Below, piece by piece: positions 32,104-40,284 of a stretch of DNA of 64,000 nucleotides. Source of the stretch: Planctomycetota bacterium (GTDB lineage: Bacteria > Planctomycetota > PUPC01 > DSUN01); assembly GCA_035384565.1 (NCBI GenBank), contig DAOOIT010000011.1, positions 54,741 to 118,740 of the forward strand, given 5' to 3'. Positions within the stretch are counted from its first letter, which is position 1, and every line of letters begins with the position of its first letter. Made by a program: the position numbers and the translations under genes. The notes under the pieces were generated by a model, which searched no databases, was not told where the DNA came from, and saw only the letters and a program-made list of their open reading frames with translations.

Positions 32104-32465
32104 CGGTTGTTCCTCTCTGGCCAGCGGAAGTAGATGAACAGGCGCCCCCAGTTCTTCGAGTCGTGGTCAATGTTGCGGGTGACGGCTTTCACCTGCGGCT
32201 CCTTGAGAAAGCGGTCCACGCGGCGCTTGAGCTGCCCTGTCCCCTTGCCGTGGACGATCTGGAGGCACTTCACGCGAAGGCGCTGCGCCTCGTCGAAGGC
32301 ATCGTGCAGTTCCCGCTCGATGGCTGCCCCGTCGCGGGCCACCTCGTGGAGGTCAATCTTGATCTCGTCGGGCAAGCTGCGGTTCCCTTCAGTGCCGATG
32401 CCCTCCGCGTGAGCCCAACCGCATGATGATAGTGAAAACAGGCCCCCCAAGCAAAGCGAGGGCAT
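32100..32465 (-). CDS. Smr-domain protein
   Basis: 121 residues. The last ~85 form an Smr domain (IDLHEV, then CLQIVHGKGTGQLKRRVDRFL), the small nuclease or DNA-binding module also found at the end of MutS2. Here it stands alone. The first ~35 residues (MPSLCLGGLFSLSSCGWAHA) have an odd signal-like look; a TTG start near 32370 would remove them. It is the first gene of the minus-strand transcript and is divergent from the MNT gene. Confidence 0.8.
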   Translation of the reverse strand: MPSLCLGGLFSLSSCGWAHAEGIGTEGNRSLPDEIKIDLHEVARDGAAIERELHDAFDEAQRLRVKCLQIVHGKGTGQLKRRVDRFLKEPQVKAVTRNIDHDSKNWGRLFIYFRWPERNNR

Positions 32466-32471
32466 GTGTCC

Positions 32472-32500
32472 TTGACTGCCGCGCGCCCAGGGAATATGAT
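32472..32500 (+). promoter_or_regulatory. Promoter of the MNT/HEPN pair
   Basis: TTGACT (32472-32477), a 17-base spacer and TATGAT (32495-32500), followed by GAGGAGATCCTG before the ATG at 32536. Confidence 0.75.
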
Positions 32501-32535
32501 GATGTTGGTCTGAGAGTTGGGCCGAGGAGATCCTG

Positions 32536-32859
32536 ATGCATCAGCCCGAGCAACTGCTGCGTGAGGTGGTCGCGCGAATCCGGCGGACGATTGACCCGGA
32601 CCGCGTGATCCTGTTCGGCAGCCGTGCGCGGGGCGATGAAGGGCCGGACAGCGATCTGGACATCCTGGTCGTCGCGCCGTCGCCGCTTCCGCGCTGGAAG
32701 CGCACCGTGCCCCTGTACCGCGTCCTCGCCGGCCTCGGCGTGCCGAAGGACGTCGTGTGGTGGACGCCCGACGAGATTGACGAATGGCGGGCCGTCCGCT
32801 CCCACTTCATCACCACGGCCCTGCGGGAAGGGAGGGTGCTCTATGAAAGGCCCGCGTGA
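32536..32859 (+). CDS. MNT-type nucleotidyltransferase (antitoxin of HEPN/MNT pair)
   Basis: 107 residues with the minimal nucleotidyltransferase motif GSRARGDEGPDSDLDILVV (GSx10-13DxD). MntA proteins neutralise HEPN RNases, in studied cases by attaching AMP to them. The next gene is a HEPN protein overlapping by 17 bases, so this is a type VII toxin-antitoxin candidate. Confidence 0.9.
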   Translation: MHQPEQLLREVVARIRRTIDPDRVILFGSRARGDEGPDSDLDILVVAPSPLPRWKRTVPLYRVLAGLGVPKDVVWWTPDEIDEWRAVRSHFITTALREGRVLYERPA

Positions 32860-33265
32860 GCACGCCCTCGGCCTTCTCGCCAAGGCCGATCACGATCTGG
32901 TCGCCGCGAAGGCCACCCTGCCCACGGGAGACGCCTACGATACCATCTGCTTCCACGCGCAGCAGGCCGTGGAGAAATGTCTGAAGGCATTGCTGGCGGT
33001 CAAGGACATCGAGTATCCCCGAAGGCACGACCTCGGCGAGCTGCTCGCGCTGGCGAAGCCGCACTACCCCAACCTACGCCCACTTGAGGATGCCATCCTG
33101 GAACTGGCGCCCTACGCTGTGGATGTGCGGTACGACGACGAAGTTACCCCCGGTGCCGATGACGCTCGGCCCGCGCTTGACACCGCGCTCGCCGTCCGCG
33201 CCCTTGCGCGGTTGACTCTGGCGTCGGGCGAAGAGCAGCCAGACGCAGCTGCTCCTGGCGAATGA
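32843..33265 (+). CDS. HEPN-domain protein (probable toxin)
   Basis: 140 residues, all helical. It has the HEPN core AKADHDLVAAKATL, DTICFHAQQAVEKCLKALLA and EYPRRHDLGELLALA, where RRHD includes the conserved His. Some HEPN proteins of this group are RNases and others are inactive; the full Rx4-6H motif is not clear here. The ATG at 32843 lies inside the MNT gene with GGGAGGG upstream. No terminator is evident in 33266-33345. Confidence 0.85.
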   Translation: MKGPREHALGLLAKADHDLVAAKATLPTGDAYDTICFHAQQAVEKCLKALLAVKDIEYPRRHDLGELLALAKPHYPNLRPLEDAILELAPYAVDVRYDDEVTPGADDARPALDTALAVRALARLTLASGEEQPDAAAPGE

Positions 33266-33345
33266 TCGGGGACTGCCGCCGTCGCAGATGGCTTCCCAGT
33301 CACAAGCTGGTCTCGCCAGCCCGCCGCCCATCCGTGGTACCCACC

Positions 33346-33801
33346 CTAGACCCGCCGTGCGGCAGAGGCGTTGAGCCGCTCTGTGATGTCCTGCTTGTCG
33401 GCGGACCTCCGCACTTCGTTTGCGTTGATGTACTTCGAGTCTGTGCTCAGCCTGCGCAATCGTTCAGCTGCCGTTCGCGTCAGCAACCAGCCTTCTGTCA
33501 CCCAACCGGTCTCAGGATCCACAAGGACCACGGCGAGGTGCGTCATCGCTCCTTCCTCGAAGTTGTTCGCATTGCACTTGACGACTGTCGCTTTGCCTCC
33601 TGGAGTGCGCGCCAACTTGGACTTGACCTCGACCCGTGCCGGCTGCCCACTGACCTGTGTATCGATATCGAACCCTTTGTTCCCATGTGGCCTCTTCTTG
33701 CCGCCGAACGCCAGCGCGACAAGAATCGCGCCGTACTCTCCCACACTCAGGGAGTACTTCAGGAAGTAGTCACGATGGGTCACGATTGGCGACGCCGCCA
33801 T
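33346..33801 (-). CDS. Unrecognised protein with PD-(D/E)XK nuclease-like core
   Basis: 151 residues and no named family that I recognise. GNKGFDIDTQVSGQPARVEVKSK has the spacing of a PD-(D/E)XK site: Asp in FDID, then Glu-Val-Lys. This core is found in restriction and repair nucleases and in many defence proteins. Its base composition is visibly lower in GC than its neighbours, and it lies next to a HEPN/MNT pair, both consistent with acquisition by transfer. The ATG has GGAG about 8 bases upstream. Confidence 0.55.
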   Translation of the reverse strand: MAASPIVTHRDYFLKYSLSVGEYGAILVALAFGGKKRPHGNKGFDIDTQVSGQPARVEVKSKLARTPGGKATVVKCNANNFEEGAMTHLAVVLVDPETGWVTEGWLLTRTAAERLRRLSTDSKYINANEVRRSADKQDITERLNASAARRV

Positions 33802-33867
33802 AGCCGCTCTCCTCGTCCCCTCCTGGGTTCCCGCATTCCTTATGGTCCATTCCTCTCTGGCCGGCCG

Positions 33868-34947
33868 CTACCGCCTCCGTTCCCCTGCCCGCCTGTCAAT
33901 CACCCGCGAGATAGCGAGCATGTTGGCCTGCCAGCGGCCTTCGGGGATGTCTTCGGTGATGCCGATGAGCAATCGGTTGCCAGGGGCCGCCTCGCGGATG
34001 ATCTGCCTCGTGGCCGACTCGATCTTCTCGATGCTGGCGAGGTGGAGCGAGGAGGGGAAGTTGATCCAGAGCACTTTCCCAGGCCACGCAGCTAGCGCAT
34101 CGGCCACGCTCATGTCGGTGTCGGGCGATGGAGTGAATGCCTCGACGTAGTCGAGCCCCGACCCCGCCACGGCCTCGGCCCAGAGGCGGTTGTTGCCGTC
34201 GAGGTGCGCGCCGATGAGCTTGCCGTGCCTGTGGAAGACCTCGGCGGCCTCGTTGTAGAGGGGGACGACGTATTTCTCGAAGCGCTCCTTGCCCATGACC
34301 TCGGGCACTTCGTTGCCGCCGTAGTTGGCGTGGAGGGCGGGCGAGGCGGCGACGAGAGGCCAGATGCGGCGGTGCTGGGCGACCATCGCGTCGTAGAGCC
34401 GCAGCACCTCGTCGCGCCGCTCGGCCCACTCGACGGCGAACGCCTCGTGGCCCATCCAGTGGATCATGATTTCGTGGAGGGGCGTGAGGCCGATGCCGGC
34501 GCGGAGGATGAAGTCCTCGCCGAGCGTGCGGTCGGCCTTGGCGAAGTCCGCGTAGTTCGGCTCGTGGCGCTGGTCGTTGACCATGAAGAGGAGCGGCTTA
34601 TAGTCCTCGGGCCGCTTGAAGAGGCGTTCGAGGGTCCAGGAGGTGAAGCCCGCGGGCTGGGCGAGCGAGGTCAGCTCGCCGACGGGAGTGCGGATGAGCG
34701 TCCGCACCCGCTCCTTGCCATCTTCCGTGTAGCGGCGGGTTTCGATCGTCACGTTGGGCCGCGTCGTCGTGACCACGCCGCAGCCGCGGACGATGCAGAG
34801 TCCGTTGTTGCGCAGTTGTCGCTCGACGACGCACTGGGGCACCATGTTCTGGTACATCGTCAGCGGCGTCTTGTCGGGTACCTCCTGGCGGAGCACCCTC
34901 TCGACGCGGCGGCGGGGGGTGATGACGCTCTTCCGCAGTGCTCTCAC
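33868..34947 (-). CDS. Uroporphyrinogen decarboxylase (UroD/MtaA superfamily) protein 3
   Basis: 359 residues from a GTG start (AGGGGA 7 bases upstream). The motifs LHANYGGNEVPEVMGKERFE, KLIGAHLDGNNRLWAEAV and VEAFTPSPDTDMSVADALA follow the UroD-superfamily pattern in which a His-containing turn and a carboxylate sit at the barrel mouth. It is the last gene of the isomerase, WD40, GH4, UroD-like series. The real substrate is unknown; heme synthesis is unlikely. Confidence 0.7.
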   Translation of the reverse strand: MRALRKSVITPRRRVERVLRQEVPDKTPLTMYQNMVPQCVVERQLRNNGLCIVRGCGVVTTTRPNVTIETRRYTEDGKERVRTLIRTPVGELTSLAQPAGFTSWTLERLFKRPEDYKPLLFMVNDQRHEPNYADFAKADRTLGEDFILRAGIGLTPLHEIMIHWMGHEAFAVEWAERRDEVLRLYDAMVAQHRRIWPLVAASPALHANYGGNEVPEVMGKERFEKYVVPLYNEAAEVFHRHGKLIGAHLDGNNRLWAEAVAGSGLDYVEAFTPSPDTDMSVADALAAWPGKVLWINFPSSLHLASIEKIESATRQIIREAAPGNRLLIGITEDIPEGRWQANMLAISRVIDRRAGERRR

Positions 34948-35019
34948 AGCTCATCCCCTCTTCTCACGCGGCACCCGTGACCGGTGATCAGACGGATCAG
35001 ACGGATCGGACCGACTTGG

Positions 35020-36330
35020 TCACAAGCGCCTGAAGCGAGCCAGGCGCTCGCCCTGGGCTTCGATGAGGGCGTCGAGGATGGCCTCGGGCTCGCGGAAGTT
35101 GAGGACCATGGGGTCGCAGGCCAATGCCTGAAGCGCCTTCTCGCGGCTGCCCTCCAGGGCCGCGTCCACGAGCAATTCGTGGGCATACACTTGTGCGAGG
35201 CTCCAGCGGGCGGCCTGCGGGGGCAGTTCGCCGACGAAGACCGGGCTGGCGCCGCCCGCTCCGATGACGGCCTTCAACTCGAACACGGCCCAGTCGGGCA
35301 CGTTGGTCACGGCGCCGCGGTTGGGGGTGTTGACGTAGTCGAGCCGCTCGACGCCAAGGGCGAGGGCGCGAATCTGCTCGCCCATGCTCTCGGGCGAGGC
35401 GGCGGACGGGATTGCGGGCGGGAGCTTGCCTCGAGCGCGAAGCTGGAGCTGGGACGGCTCCTTGCTCAGCTCGCGGGCGAGGGCGCCCTCGCGAATCATG
35501 TCCGACCGCCATTGCATGCCGTAGGGCAGTTCCTCGGGCTTGGTGGGGATGCGGGCGTGGGGGAAGAACTCAACGATGTGGCGGTCGCCGGCAATGGGGT
35601 AGAGGCCGAAGAGGGCCAGCACCTCGCGGGCGAAGGTGCGGGTCGGCTCCGGCGCCGCGGCCAGGATGCGGCGCTTCAGCTCGGGATAGACGTCCCGCCC
35701 CTTGTGCCGGATGCCCAGGAGCCACAGGATGTGGTTGGGGCCGGCGGCGGTGACGTGCAGTTCCTCGGCGGGGAGGCCGAGCACCTTGGCGAACCAGCGG
35801 GTCTCATAGGCCACGTTGTGGCAGTACCCGATGGTGCGGATGCCGGTGGCCTTGATCACCGCGCGGCAAATGGGGGCCATCGGGTTCGAGTGGTTGAGCA
35901 GGAAGGCGTGAGGGCAGTAGCGGGCCATCTGGCGCGCGATTTCCACGTAGATCGGGATGATGCGGAGCCCCTGGGAGATGCCCGAGGGGCCGACGCTGTC
36001 GCCGGTGGTCTGGATGATGCCGAGGCGAGCGACGGCGTCAACGTCGGCCTTGTGCCAGCGCTGGCCGGGCCCGTGGACGCCGATGGAGCCGATGGCGAAG
36101 TCGGCGCCGTCGAGCGCGCGCGGCAGGTCGGCCGTGGCCGTGAGCTTGAGCTTCGCCCCGGCCGCGGCGATGATGCGCTGCCCCGCGCGGCGCACGACGC
36201 CCATTCGCCTGGGGTCCACGTCGTAAAGCACCACGGAACAGCCTGCGAGGTCGGGTGTCGTGGCCAGCTCGCCGATCACCTGCTCGTGGTAGAAGCTGCC
36301 GCCGCCCAGAAGGACGATCTTGCTCTTCAT
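35020..36330 (-). CDS. GH4-family NAD-dependent glycosidase
   Basis: 436 residues. It has an N-terminal dinucleotide-binding fold (IVLLGGGSFYHEQVIGEL), the GH4 motif LLNHSNPMAPICRAV, and the metal ligands Cys in GYCHNVAYE and His in AAGPNHILW. GH4 enzymes cleave alpha- or beta-glucosides, galactosides and glucuronides by an NAD+/Mn2+ redox mechanism. No signal peptide, so it is intracellular. The substrate is not assignable, though alpha-galacturonide or glucuronide would suit the neighbours. One base separates its start from the stop of the WD40 gene. Confidence 0.88.
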   Translation of the reverse strand: MKSKIVLLGGGSFYHEQVIGELATTPDLAGCSVVLYDVDPRRMGVVRRAGQRIIAAAGAKLKLTATADLPRALDGADFAIGSIGVHGPGQRWHKADVDAVARLGIIQTTGDSVGPSGISQGLRIIPIYVEIARQMARYCPHAFLLNHSNPMAPICRAVIKATGIRTIGYCHNVAYETRWFAKVLGLPAEELHVTAAGPNHILWLLGIRHKGRDVYPELKRRILAAAPEPTRTFAREVLALFGLYPIAGDRHIVEFFPHARIPTKPEELPYGMQWRSDMIREGALARELSKEPSQLQLRARGKLPPAIPSAASPESMGEQIRALALGVERLDYVNTPNRGAVTNVPDWAVFELKAVIGAGGASPVFVGELPPQAARWSLAQVYAHELLVDAALEGSREKALQALACDPMVLNFREPEAILDALIEAQGERLARFRRL

Positions 36331-36331
36331 C

Positions 36332-37285
36332 TCACTTCCCCACTTTGCTCACGTCCCAGAGGTGGATCGTGCGGTCTTCACTGCCGCTGGCGAGGGTCTT
36401 GCCGTCGGGGCTGAAGGCGAGGGCGGAGACGGCGCCCTCGTGGGCCCTGAGGGTGGCGGCCAGATGCCCCGTCTGGGGGTTCCAGAGCTTGACGGCCCCC
36501 TCGGGGCCGCCGGTGGCGAGGAGCGCGCCGTCGGGCGAGAAGGCCAGCGGCGAGTTCGGAGCGCATTGGGGCAGCGTGCGGAGCAGCCGCCCGCCCTTGG
36601 TGGCGAAGAGCTGCACCGTGGGCGCGTCGCTGCCGGAGGCGAGCATCCCACCTGCGGGCGAGAACGCCACCGTGATCTTGCCCTTGCCGTTGAGAAGGCT
36701 GATGGCTTGGCTGCCCGTCGTGACGTTCCACAGCAGGAGTCGGCCGAAGCGGCCGCCTCCGGCGAGCAAGGCGCCATCGGGCGAGAAGGCCGCCGAGTGC
36801 GCGCCCCAGCGAATGGTCATCGTGTGAAGGGCATTGCCGCTGGCCACGTTCCACAGCTTCACCGCCTCGTCGCCATCGCAGGCCGTGGCCAGCAGCTTGC
36901 CGTCGCGCGAGAAGGCCACGGCGTTCACGCCGCCCTTATGTCCGGCGATGTCGCGAATGACCTTGCCGGAAGCCGCGTCGAGCAGCCGCAGCGAGGTGTC
37001 GCCGCCGCCGACGGCCAGCGTCTTGCCGTCGGGCGAGAGGGCGAGGCACGCCACGCTGCCCTTCTCGCCTCGGTGGCACTGCTTGAGCTCGCCCGACTGT
37101 GCGTCCCAGAAGTAGATCGCGGCATCCACGTAGCTTCCCGCGCTGATGAGCGTTCTGCCGTCGGGCGTGAAGGCCAGGCCGCCGATGAGCGACAGGTGGC
37201 CTTCGAGCGTGAGGGCCGGCTCGGGCGCCTCCTCGCCGGCGAACGCCATAGCCAAGAGGAAGAGACAGAGATGTAGGGCGTGCAT
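36332..37285 (-). CDS. Exported WD40-repeat protein whose start lies in a REP-like unit
   Basis: 317 residues: a short signal peptide (MHALHLCLFLLAMAFAGEE) and about seven WD40 blades (LAFTPDGRTLISAG, LALSPDGKTLAVGG, VAFSRDGKLLATACDGD, LAFSPDGKTLASGSEDRT), making a single propeller that binds another protein or a glycan. The ATG and first four codons (Met-His-Ala-Leu) come from a family A palindrome half-unit; no ribosome site is visible, so the natural start could be the ATG at 37249, which would lose the signal peptide. Confidence 0.8.
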   Translation of the reverse strand: MHALHLCLFLLAMAFAGEEAPEPALTLEGHLSLIGGLAFTPDGRTLISAGSYVDAAIYFWDAQSGELKQCHRGEKGSVACLALSPDGKTLAVGGGDTSLRLLDAASGKVIRDIAGHKGGVNAVAFSRDGKLLATACDGDEAVKLWNVASGNALHTMTIRWGAHSAAFSPDGALLAGGGRFGRLLLWNVTTGSQAISLLNGKGKITVAFSPAGGMLASGSDAPTVQLFATKGGRLLRTLPQCAPNSPLAFSPDGALLATGGPEGAVKLWNPQTGHLAATLRAHEGAVSALAFSPDGKTLASGSEDRTIHLWDVSKVGK

Positions 37286-37300
37286 ACTTGCACGCGGAAC
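37273..37300. repeat. REP-like half-unit, family A copy 4
   Basis: GTAGGGCGTGCATACTTGCA followed by CGCGGAA, one half of the family A palindrome, placed over the start of the WD40 gene and upstream of it. Confidence 0.85.
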
Positions 37301-37328
37301 CCAGGACGACGACGAGGACGATCGGGGC

Positions 37329-38261
37329 CTATACATTGCCCACCCCGCTCTTCGCAATCAGGGCCTTCATCTTCTCCATGCACAGGCGCGCGACCTCGAA
37401 GGGGTCCTTCTTCCAGAGTTCCTGGTTGAACAGCTCGACCGAGAGCGGCCCGCGGAAGCCGCTGGCCCACAGGTCACGGAGCAACTGCGGCAGCGGCAGA
37501 ATGCCGTCGCCAGGCAAAATGCGGTCGCCGTCGCGGAGCTGGAACTGTTCGGGCTCCTTCGGCACGTCGTTGATGTGCCACACGGCGTAGATCGCGCCGG
37601 CCAGGTAGCGCACGCCTGCAAAGGACGAGCCGCCGCGGTAGAGGTGGAACGAGTCAGGCACGATTCGCGCGTCGGGGCTATCGGCCTCGATGGCGATGGC
37701 CGCCGCCTGGCCCAGGGTGTGGACGCCCTTGATCGGGCCGAGGAACTCGATGGCCACCGTGATGCCAAACTCCTTGCCCAGGGCGAGCAACTCGCGGTAG
37801 CGTTTCGCCGCCCAGCGCACGTCAAGGTCCGGCCGGTCGGGCCCGGGCACGGCGGCGATGTGCTTCGCCCCGACCTTCGCCGCCTGGGCAAGCTGCGGCT
37901 TGAGCTGCTCGTAGCGCTTCGTCTTCTCCTCTTCGTCCACCGGCATCGAGTTCCAGATGCCGATGACATTGGGCACTTCGAGCCCGAGGTCTGCCAGCAG
38001 CTTCCTCAGGTCCTCGAGCGGCCGCCCATCCTTCTCGTGCCTCGACAGATCGCCGCTCCACAGCTCGATCGAGTCGAAGCCCGCCTTGGCCGTCGCCCGG
38101 ATCTTGTCTTCCAGGCTGGCGCCGCGCAGGGTGCTGGTGTTGATGCCCAGCCTCCACTTGCCCGCGGCGGGCGCAGGCTCGGCGGCGCGCGCCGGGAGCA
38201 CGACTGCCGCGGCTCCCAGGCCGCCCGCTCCAATCCACTCGCGTCGCGTCAGGCTGCTCAT
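37329..38261 (-). CDS. Tat-exported sugar phosphate isomerase/epimerase-like protein
   Basis: 310 residues. A Tat signal (SLTRREWIGAGGLGAAAVVL) is followed by an AP-endonuclease-2/xylose-isomerase-like TIM barrel (GFDSIELWSGDL, GAKHIAAVPGPDRP, VAIEFLGPIKGVHTL, YAVWHINDVPKEPEQ) with metal-binding Glu, His and Asp residues. Family members interconvert sugars or inositols. Export before folding by Tat fits a cofactor-bearing protein. AGGAG lies 12 bases before the chosen ATG. It is the first gene of the series ending at 33868. Confidence 0.85.
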   Translation of the reverse strand: MSSLTRREWIGAGGLGAAAVVLPARAAEPAPAAGKWRLGINTSTLRGASLEDKIRATAKAGFDSIELWSGDLSRHEKDGRPLEDLRKLLADLGLEVPNVIGIWNSMPVDEEEKTKRYEQLKPQLAQAAKVGAKHIAAVPGPDRPDLDVRWAAKRYRELLALGKEFGITVAIEFLGPIKGVHTLGQAAAIAIEADSPDARIVPDSFHLYRGGSSFAGVRYLAGAIYAVWHINDVPKEPEQFQLRDGDRILPGDGILPLPQLLRDLWASGFRGPLSVELFNQELWKKDPFEVARLCMEKMKALIAKSGVGNV

Positions 38262-38373
38262 GCGTCTCGGGTTCTCCTGTGCCGCCCCTCCGTCGCCGCC
38301 CAATCATAGGGAATGCCGGCCGACAGGTCAACCGACGCATGGCCCTCGTTGCGATTCAGGGGCCGCGCCACAC

Positions 38374-38403
38374 TTGACAAAGGCCCGCCTGATCATCTAT
38401 GCT
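38374..38403 (+). promoter_or_regulatory. Promoter of the small lipoprotein gene
   Basis: TTGACA (38374-38379), an 18-base spacer and TATGCT (38398-38403), divergent from the isomerase gene. The leader is about 48 bases with AGGGGA before the ATG. Confidence 0.75.
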
Positions 38404-38457
38404 ATTGACGCAAGGTGGCATTGTGGCCACTGCAGGCAACTCTTAGGGGACGTTGAT

Positions 38458-38673
38458 ATGTGGAGAGCGTTGCTGGCTGCGGTGTTCGCCGGTTCGATGG
38501 CCCTGGGCACCATGGGGTGCGGTGAGGAGTCCGCCCCGCCTCCCCCAGAGAAGAAGCAGTCCAAGATCGAGGGCATCATCAAGAAGGCCGGCGAGGAAGT
38601 GAAGAAGGGCGTCGAGGAAGTCAAGAAGGACGCCGAGGATGTGAAGAAGGCGGTCGAGGACGCGACGAAGTGA
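38458..38673 (+). CDS. Small coiled-coil lipoprotein
   Basis: 71 residues: a signal with lipobox GTMGC, a Pro-rich joint, then a Lys/Glu-rich amphipathic helix with 11-residue periodicity (KKAGEEVKKGVEEVKKDAED). It resembles stress-type or Lpp-like small lipoproteins in outline only. It has its own strong promoter and a terminator, so it may be highly expressed. Function unknown. Confidence 0.85.
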   Translation: MWRALLAAVFAGSMALGTMGCGEESAPPPPEKKQSKIEGIIKKAGEEVKKGVEEVKKDAEDVKKAVEDATK

Positions 38674-38734
38674 GTTCGTTGGCGGCCTCTCGCCAATGCA
38701 CGCCTTGAGCCGTCCGACTCAGGCTGCACGCCAA

Positions 38735-38768
38735 CGGGGCGGGCCTTTCGCACGAAGGGCCCGCCCCG
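38735..38768. terminator. Bidirectional hairpin terminator
   Basis: CGGGGCGGGCC pairs with GGCCCGCCCCG around TTTCGCACGAAG, between the convergent lipoprotein and cupin genes. Confidence 0.7.
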
Positions 38769-38790
38769 AGCGTTCTGGGGGCGGCGCCGT

Positions 38791-39156
38791 TCACGGTTCG
38801 GTGCGGAAGCCGCGGTCGCCGGACGAGTAGGCCACGACCATCTCGGCGTCCTCCTCGCCGATGCTCGTGGCGTTGTGGGGCACGCCGGCATCGAGCACGA
38901 GGGTGTCGCCCGGCTCCAGGACCACCTGGGCGTCGCCCATCGTGTGGCGAAGTCGTCCTCTGAGCAGGTAGAGCGCTTCCTCGCAGTTCGGGTGGCTGTG
39001 GCGGGGGTTTGACATCCCCCTCCGGATCACCACACGGCCCAACGTCAGCCCCTGGGCGTTGCCGATTCCCCGCCCTGCGAGCCACGTGAGGCTGCCCCAG
39101 CGCTCCTCGACGCGATGCGCGGCGGCCTCGGCTGCGGTTCGGATGTTGCTGCTCAT
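38791..39156 (-). CDS. Cupin-domain protein
   Basis: 121 residues. A single cupin barrel with metal-binding motif 1 SNPRHSHPNCEEALYLLRGR (His, His, Glu) and motif 2 GDTLVLDAGVPHNATSIG (His). It probably binds a sugar or acts as a small isomerase or sensor. It is the last gene of the six-gene glycan operon, overlapping the oxidoreductase stop by ATGA. Confidence 0.85.
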   Translation of the reverse strand: MSSNIRTAAEAAAHRVEERWGSLTWLAGRGIGNAQGLTLGRVVIRRGMSNPRHSHPNCEEALYLLRGRLRHTMGDAQVVLEPGDTLVLDAGVPHNATSIGEEDAEMVVAYSSGDRGFRTEP

Positions 39157-40280
39157 GACTCGCGCTCCTGGAGGGGGATTGGCTTGCCTGGCCCCGCGGC
39201 GAAGCCCTCGAAGATGCGCGTCACTTGCCAGGCCTGCCGGAGCGTGCCCTTGGCGGGGGGACGTCCTTCGAGGATCGCTCGGGCGAACTCGTTGACCTCG
39301 CCGTAGTAGCCGAGCAGGAACAGCCCCTTGTTGTAGAGCTGGCCGAGGGAGAATTCCGGCTCCCACGAGGCGGTGGCCTGGCCAGGCGCGCCCGTGTAGT
39401 AGTTCGGCGCGCTGCCGTAGCCGGTGCCCGTCTCGTACGGCGGCGACCGGTGGAGGCGGATGCGCAGGTTGTTCTCCACGACGACGTGACTGCCTGAATC
39501 GGAGACGAGGGTAGTGCGCTCCATTCCCCCGTCGCGCGACGAGCCATGGGTGAAGGCGAGCAAGGCCACCGCGCCCGAGGCGAAATGGAACGTGGCGGCG
39601 CCGGCGCCATTGTCGCTCCGCTCATAGTAGAGGCTGGCCGGCATGCCCAGCAGGAAGACCATCAGCGAAGCAGGATGGCACAGGTGGTCGAGAAAGCCGA
39701 CGGCGCCGCTCACTTTCTCGCCGGCGAAGTACCGCATCAGTTCTTCCTGCGTCGGCACATACTGCGGGTATTGGAGCAGGGCGAGCTGGACGCGGCCGAA
39801 GCCGGGGGCCGAAATCAGTTCCTTCGCCTTCTCGTTGGCAGGGAAGAACATCTTCTTGAGGCCCACCATCGCCACTTTGCCGCTCGCCTCGGCGGCCTGC
39901 TCGATGGCCTCGATCTCGGCGCAGGTTGCCGCTGGCGGCTTCTCCATCCACACGTGGCGCCCGGCGCTCAGGCAGTCCGCCGCGATCTTCGGATAGAGCG
40001 GCCTGCCGCGCTCGTCGTAGCCCACAACGATGAACACGGCATCCAGTTCCTCGCGTGCGAGCATGGCCCGGTAGTCGGCGTAGGCGGCTTGGGCGCCGAA
40101 CTTGGCCGCGAAGGCCTTGGCCCGCGCGAGGTCGAGATCGCACGTCGCCACCAGGCTCACGGGGGCGAACTGAAACGTCGGGTAGATGTTGCGGAACGCG
40201 TGGGAGCCGCAGCCGATGAAGCCGGCGCGAATCTCCGGCTCGTCCACCAGACGCCCATGAAAGCCGATGTGCACGGACAT
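39153..40280 (-). CDS. Gfo/Idh/MocA family oxidoreductase
   Basis: 375 residues. The dinucleotide-binding N terminus is RAGFIGCGSHAFRNIYPTF, and the family motif EKPPAATCAEIEAIE holds the conserved Lys of EKP. The C-terminal half has the usual alpha/beta sheet domain. It should oxidise or reduce a sugar or inositol with NAD(P). It lacks a signal peptide. The ATG at 40280 is 4 bases after the stop of the lipoprotein gene upstream. Confidence 0.88.
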   Translation of the reverse strand: MSVHIGFHGRLVDEPEIRAGFIGCGSHAFRNIYPTFQFAPVSLVATCDLDLARAKAFAAKFGAQAAYADYRAMLAREELDAVFIVVGYDERGRPLYPKIAADCLSAGRHVWMEKPPAATCAEIEAIEQAAEASGKVAMVGLKKMFFPANEKAKELISAPGFGRVQLALLQYPQYVPTQEELMRYFAGEKVSGAVGFLDHLCHPASLMVFLLGMPASLYYERSDNGAGAATFHFASGAVALLAFTHGSSRDGGMERTTLVSDSGSHVVVENNLRIRLHRSPPYETGTGYGSAPNYYTGAPGQATASWEPEFSLGQLYNKGLFLLGYYGEVNEFARAILEGRPPAKGTLRQAWQVTRIFEGFAAGPGKPIPLQERES

Positions 40281-40284
40281 CCTC

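Noticed and set aside
32536..32859. The small nucleotidyltransferase as a CBASS CD-NTase
   Set aside because: At 107 residues with a minimal MNT motif and a HEPN partner it is an antitoxin-type nucleotidyltransferase.
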